This document shows positions 1 to 64,000 of a stretch of DNA of 64,000 nt, one piece after another. Source of the stretch: Corydoras sp. C115 (Eukaryota > Chordata > Actinopteri > Siluriformes > Callichthyidae); the NCBI GenBank assembly GCA_019802505.1, contig JAFMOC010000043.1, positions 2,425,001 to 2,489,000 of the forward strand, written 5' to 3'. Position numbers and translations under genes: made by a program. The notes beneath the pieces are model-generated. The model was not told where the DNA came from. It searched no databases and saw only the letters and a program-made list of their open reading frames with translations. Position 1 is the first letter of the stretch, and the number at the start of each line of letters is the position of its first letter.

Positions 1-190
1 TGGTAGCTCAGTGGCTCGAGTGTTGGCTCAGTCGGAATGAAGGGGCATTCAAACCAGCTAACTTTGTCAGAGCCCTTGAGCAAGGCCCTTAACTTTTACT
101 GCTTTGTCATCTGTTTTGCACAGTGTATGTTGCACCATGGTCCTGGAGGAATGTAATTTCCTTCCACTATGTGCATTTACTCAGATGACC
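1..190 (+). repeat. Remnant of a tRNA-headed SINE
   Basis: The window opens on tggtagctcagtgg, a Pol III A-box-like tRNA head. At about 80-95 follows the phrase gagcaaggcccttaac, which also occurs (reversed) in the SINE at 25570-25785. The B-box part, around attcaaaccag, is decayed. This is an old copy, cut by the window edge. Confidence 0.55.
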
Positions 191-3007
191 GTGGCATCAT
201 GTGATGGTGACATTCATTTTACTGTAACTATCAGCATGGCTGTGTTTATTGTGTTTATTAAATTGTTTTTAATTGATGCTTAATAATTTTCAATTTAATG
301 AGGAAACCCAAAACCAACAAGCAGATATCTTTCCTGTCATGCTGCGACGGGTCACCCAGTAACTAACTCTCCCCCTCACTCTCCTCAGGGGTCAGAATTC
401 TGATTGGCTCTCATTAACCTTCTGACCGCTGCGTAATTATTTCATTAAGCCCATAACAGCCGATCGCAGTGAGAGCCTCAGGTCAATCACCTCAACACTC
501 TCCCACTCTCTGCCTCTCCTGCCTGTCAGTTCAGGCTTCAGCCCCTTAGCTCTCGCTATTCTCACTGCAGGTGTGCAATAAAAATCATCAGCTTTAAAAC
601 ACTCGATCAGCCCAGGATTCGGCAGTCAGGTGGTGATCCGTCATGTTCCACTCGAGTCCATGATCTCCTAAACAGGCAGTTTAAGAGATTGTGGCATTCA
701 GGTCTTTGTAATTTATAAACCTAGTCCATGAGCTGTCAACATCTGACGGTAGTTATCAAACCAGAGCAGATGCAAGCATTATCATATGCTGAAGTATGTT
801 CTGGAGGGGATGATAAGCCTTTTTCATCTTATTCTTATTCATTTTAAGATGGTTCACACTAAGCACTTTGGCGTAGAGGATTGACGACATGCAATTTGTC
901 CTGCGTGCAAACAGAAGGCAGGGACTTGGAGTGGGTCCCTGTTGTAGAAGGAACTGTTAATTACTAGTCTTTACACCTGCTGAGAGAGCTGGACTTTTTT
1001 ACCACTGCTTGTACTTCAGAAGTCTCCACATGAACTGCTTCCTCATGCATATTTGAGTATAGAGATTCCTGGACTGGAAAAGGGTTTGTAAAGAAGATAC
1101 GATGATTTCTGAGCATCTGCCGAGTTTGATTATATTTTATTGTAAAACGGGTAGTTCCCGTCTTTAAATCTGATTGGCTGAGCTGTTTGTCCAACCATGA
1201 CATCCACACACATAACACACACCTTTTTACATATTACTGCATGAAATACATTACATTATTTTAAATCATGTTCCATAAATAAAAATAAAGACTAATAGGA
1301 ACAGTGAGCCGATTCCTGATGAGCACTAAACCTACTGCGACTGTTGATCATAAATTTTGTTCTAAATTTTGGCCATCATAAAGATAGATAAAGATTACTT
1401 TTCTTTGTAAAGGAAATGTGATAAATATGGAAACAAGTAAAGGTTGAACAAATGCGGCAGCGTCTGCTTATTGGGCAAAACTAAATTCTCGACATCAGAC
1501 TTTAACATTTATGTTGACATTTTGTTTTAATGGTATTCTGTATAAAGTACTTAATGAGTTACTGAATCTCAGAGCAGATTATAAATAAAAAATGACAAAT
1601 AAAAGTCCGGCACATAAATCGTTTCTCCTCAGAGAATGAGAGGGGTTTGAGAATGGCATTGATTGAGATGAAAAATGAAACGTTCTGAATAGCATTTAAG
1701 AAATGCTGATGCAGTGAGACCAAAATATGATATGTGGCTATAAACTCACCCAGCCTGCATTTACTGAGCATATCCAAAAAAAACTAATGTCTGTTATATT
1801 TTAATGGCAGTGTGTTTTTTGCTCAGCCTGCCCACTGATTGATTTCTTCTCAGCATAGCCGTGTGTGGTTTTAACTGCCTGTTGAGTGAAAGAGAGAAGT
1901 AAGAAAATCTTTTATGTGGGAATTAGTTTTGTTTGGGTCTCTCCAAATCAGTAATACGGTGGTTACTTTTCTTGGTATCCAAGGTAAAGTTCGAAACATC
2001 TGTTTTTTCCATTTCAAATGATTAAAAGGTAAAACTCTTCACACTTCAGAGTAAATACTACAAATCTTTCAGTAAATACTTTCCAGTGCAATTTTAATTT
2101 AACGGTTTAATAAAGACTTTAAAACACAGGTGCGTAATGCCTCATTCAGCGAACAAACTGAAAGCACAAGCAGCTTAAGCCACAGTACTAAACCTTATAT
2201 GAATTATTTTTGCTTCATCTAAAATTCTCTAATCAATATTCATATATTCACGCTGTTTGGAGGTCACACGTTCAGTGCTATTATTTTCTGTAGTCAGGAG
2301 GCTGATATTGCACAGATGGCCCTGCCACTCCGTGTTGTCCAAAAGTTCATATTTATATAAAAATGCCTTCCTTTATGTTTATTAAGGTGCTTGATGAGGT
2401 GCAGTTTAAAACATGTATTGGACAATCTTAATGTATGATCTGTCAGTTCAATAAAACAGTTCTTTAAACTGAAGGAAATAAATGACGAAACATTTGTTTT
2501 AATTTTATCTTAATAAATAATTTGATAGTTTTAAATATGAGGTCTTATTTTCTCTTTAAAATCTTATGTTGAAATGAGAGTTTTAAGATTATATGTTTTT
2601 GCCGGTGGGCAAGTTTCATACTGTGAGCCGATTGGCGCTGCCTCCTTTTTATTTCTCCTGTGGGTTACGCTACTGATAACTAATGGAAAAATATACCAAC
2701 AAATCCTGTAATCCATCTGGAGTAAGTGGCCCAGAACTTCTGTCCATCAGGTGATAACAGACAGAGCTCCTTTACCATCTGCTATTTGAACTCTGTTATA
2801 GGTATTATTTTTTAAAGGTTTGAGAAGGATACTAAATGAAGGCACACAGGTACACGTTCTGCAGTTTGTCATATCTTGGAATTCTCTGAAATTAAGAAGA
2901 TGTGAAAATTAAGCTTTTTTTGTTATTTAATGAAGCAGATCTTTAATGTTTGCCGGTGAGTATATCAACAAACCAGTTGATGTCTGTTGTTCTTGTTTAA
3001 TGTCTAG
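1..3007 (+). other. b4galnt4: 3' part of intron 1 of b4galnt4
   Basis: No exon is recognisable here. The stretch ends in the acceptor tgtctag before exon 2. Exon 2 opens with two bases of a split GAT/Asp codon, so intron 1 is phase 1. Apart from a SINE remnant at the very start, it is AT-rich unique-looking sequence with no long open frame. The first exon and the promoter must lie upstream of the window. Confidence 0.75.
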
Positions 3008-63799
<60,792 letters not shown>

Positions 63800-64000
63800 G
63801 TGACAAAACCGAGACGGAAATACACTTTCTTTCTTTATAATTCAGTATATGTGGGTTTCGGGTGGAAAATTGGTTTGGTGGGTAGAACGTTGGCCTCTCA
63901 GCACTAGAGATTCCCGGTTCGAATCCTCATCTGGGTGGAGTTTCCATGTTCTCCCCGTGTCCGTGTGGTTCTTCGTTTTCCTCCCACAGTCCAAAAACAT
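63800..64000 (+). other. b4galnt4: Start of intron 20 of b4galnt4 (cut by window end)
   Basis: Donor gtgacaaaacc, then about 65 nt of unmarked sequence and the beginning of a V-SINE-type copy. Confidence 0.9.
63868..64000 (+). repeat. V-SINE-type repeat, cut by window end
   Basis: Plus orientation; ggtgggtagaacgttggcct, ggttcgaatcctcatctggg, ggagtttccatgttctcccc, cacagtccaaaaacat. The A box is altered (ttggtttggtggg). Confidence 0.85.

Overview
The window is vertebrate nuclear DNA, almost certainly from a teleost fish. Split exons with GT/AG borders, dense tRNA-derived SINEs with the V-SINE type of core (the class that includes zebrafish DANA), L2-type GGATA hairpin tails, hAT- and Tc1-like miniature elements and long CA/GT and TA microsatellites all point that way. 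The exact species cannot be read from the sequence.

One protein-coding gene was recognised. It lies on the + strand and fills the whole window: the fish orthologue of B4GALNT4 (beta-1,4-N-acetylgalactosaminyltransferase 4, a Golgi enzyme that makes GalNAc-beta1,4-GlcNAc, LacdiNAc). Nineteen exons can be placed from 3008 to 63799. They are numbered here as exons 2-20, on the assumption that a single exon with the start codon and membrane anchor lies upstream. At least one terminal exon with the C-terminus lies downstream. Exons 2-3 encode the stem, exons 4-9 the PA14-type domain, exons 10-15 a linker with a very long disordered part in exon 15, and exons 16-20 the GT7/chondroitin-GalNAc-transferase-type catalytic domain. 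Intron phases agree at every junction, except that exon 15 holds an apparent 1-nt frame break. Exon 14 (54 nt, phase 1-1) looks like an optional cassette. The call of B4GALNT4 over its paralogue B4GALNT3 rests on stretches such as GSEWTAPGEFTKF, QDDKGSDHVEVGW and RSDWNDLRCNVSGNLQL.

Layout: 1-3007 is the end of intron 1; 3121-24209 is a 21-kb intron 2; 24210-57502 holds exons 3-9 widely spaced; 57503-63799 is a compact 3' half with eleven exons. The introns are full of repeats. There are about 40 copies or fragments of one V-SINE-like family, many with clear target-site duplications. There are also two solo LTRs of one family, each with a perfect 5-bp duplication, a hAT-like MITE nested in a Tc1-like inverted-repeat element, SINEs with an L2-type tail, a 1.1-kb GT/CTGT block in intron 7, and TA-rich palindromic sequence in intron 3.

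No RNA gene, CRISPR array, operon or second gene was found. No wholly new gene system was seen. The points most worth checking are the exon 15 frame break, the cassette exon 14, the complementary GT and CA tracts that flank exon 19 and replace its polypyrimidine tract, and the SINE copies that lack the A box or the B box.
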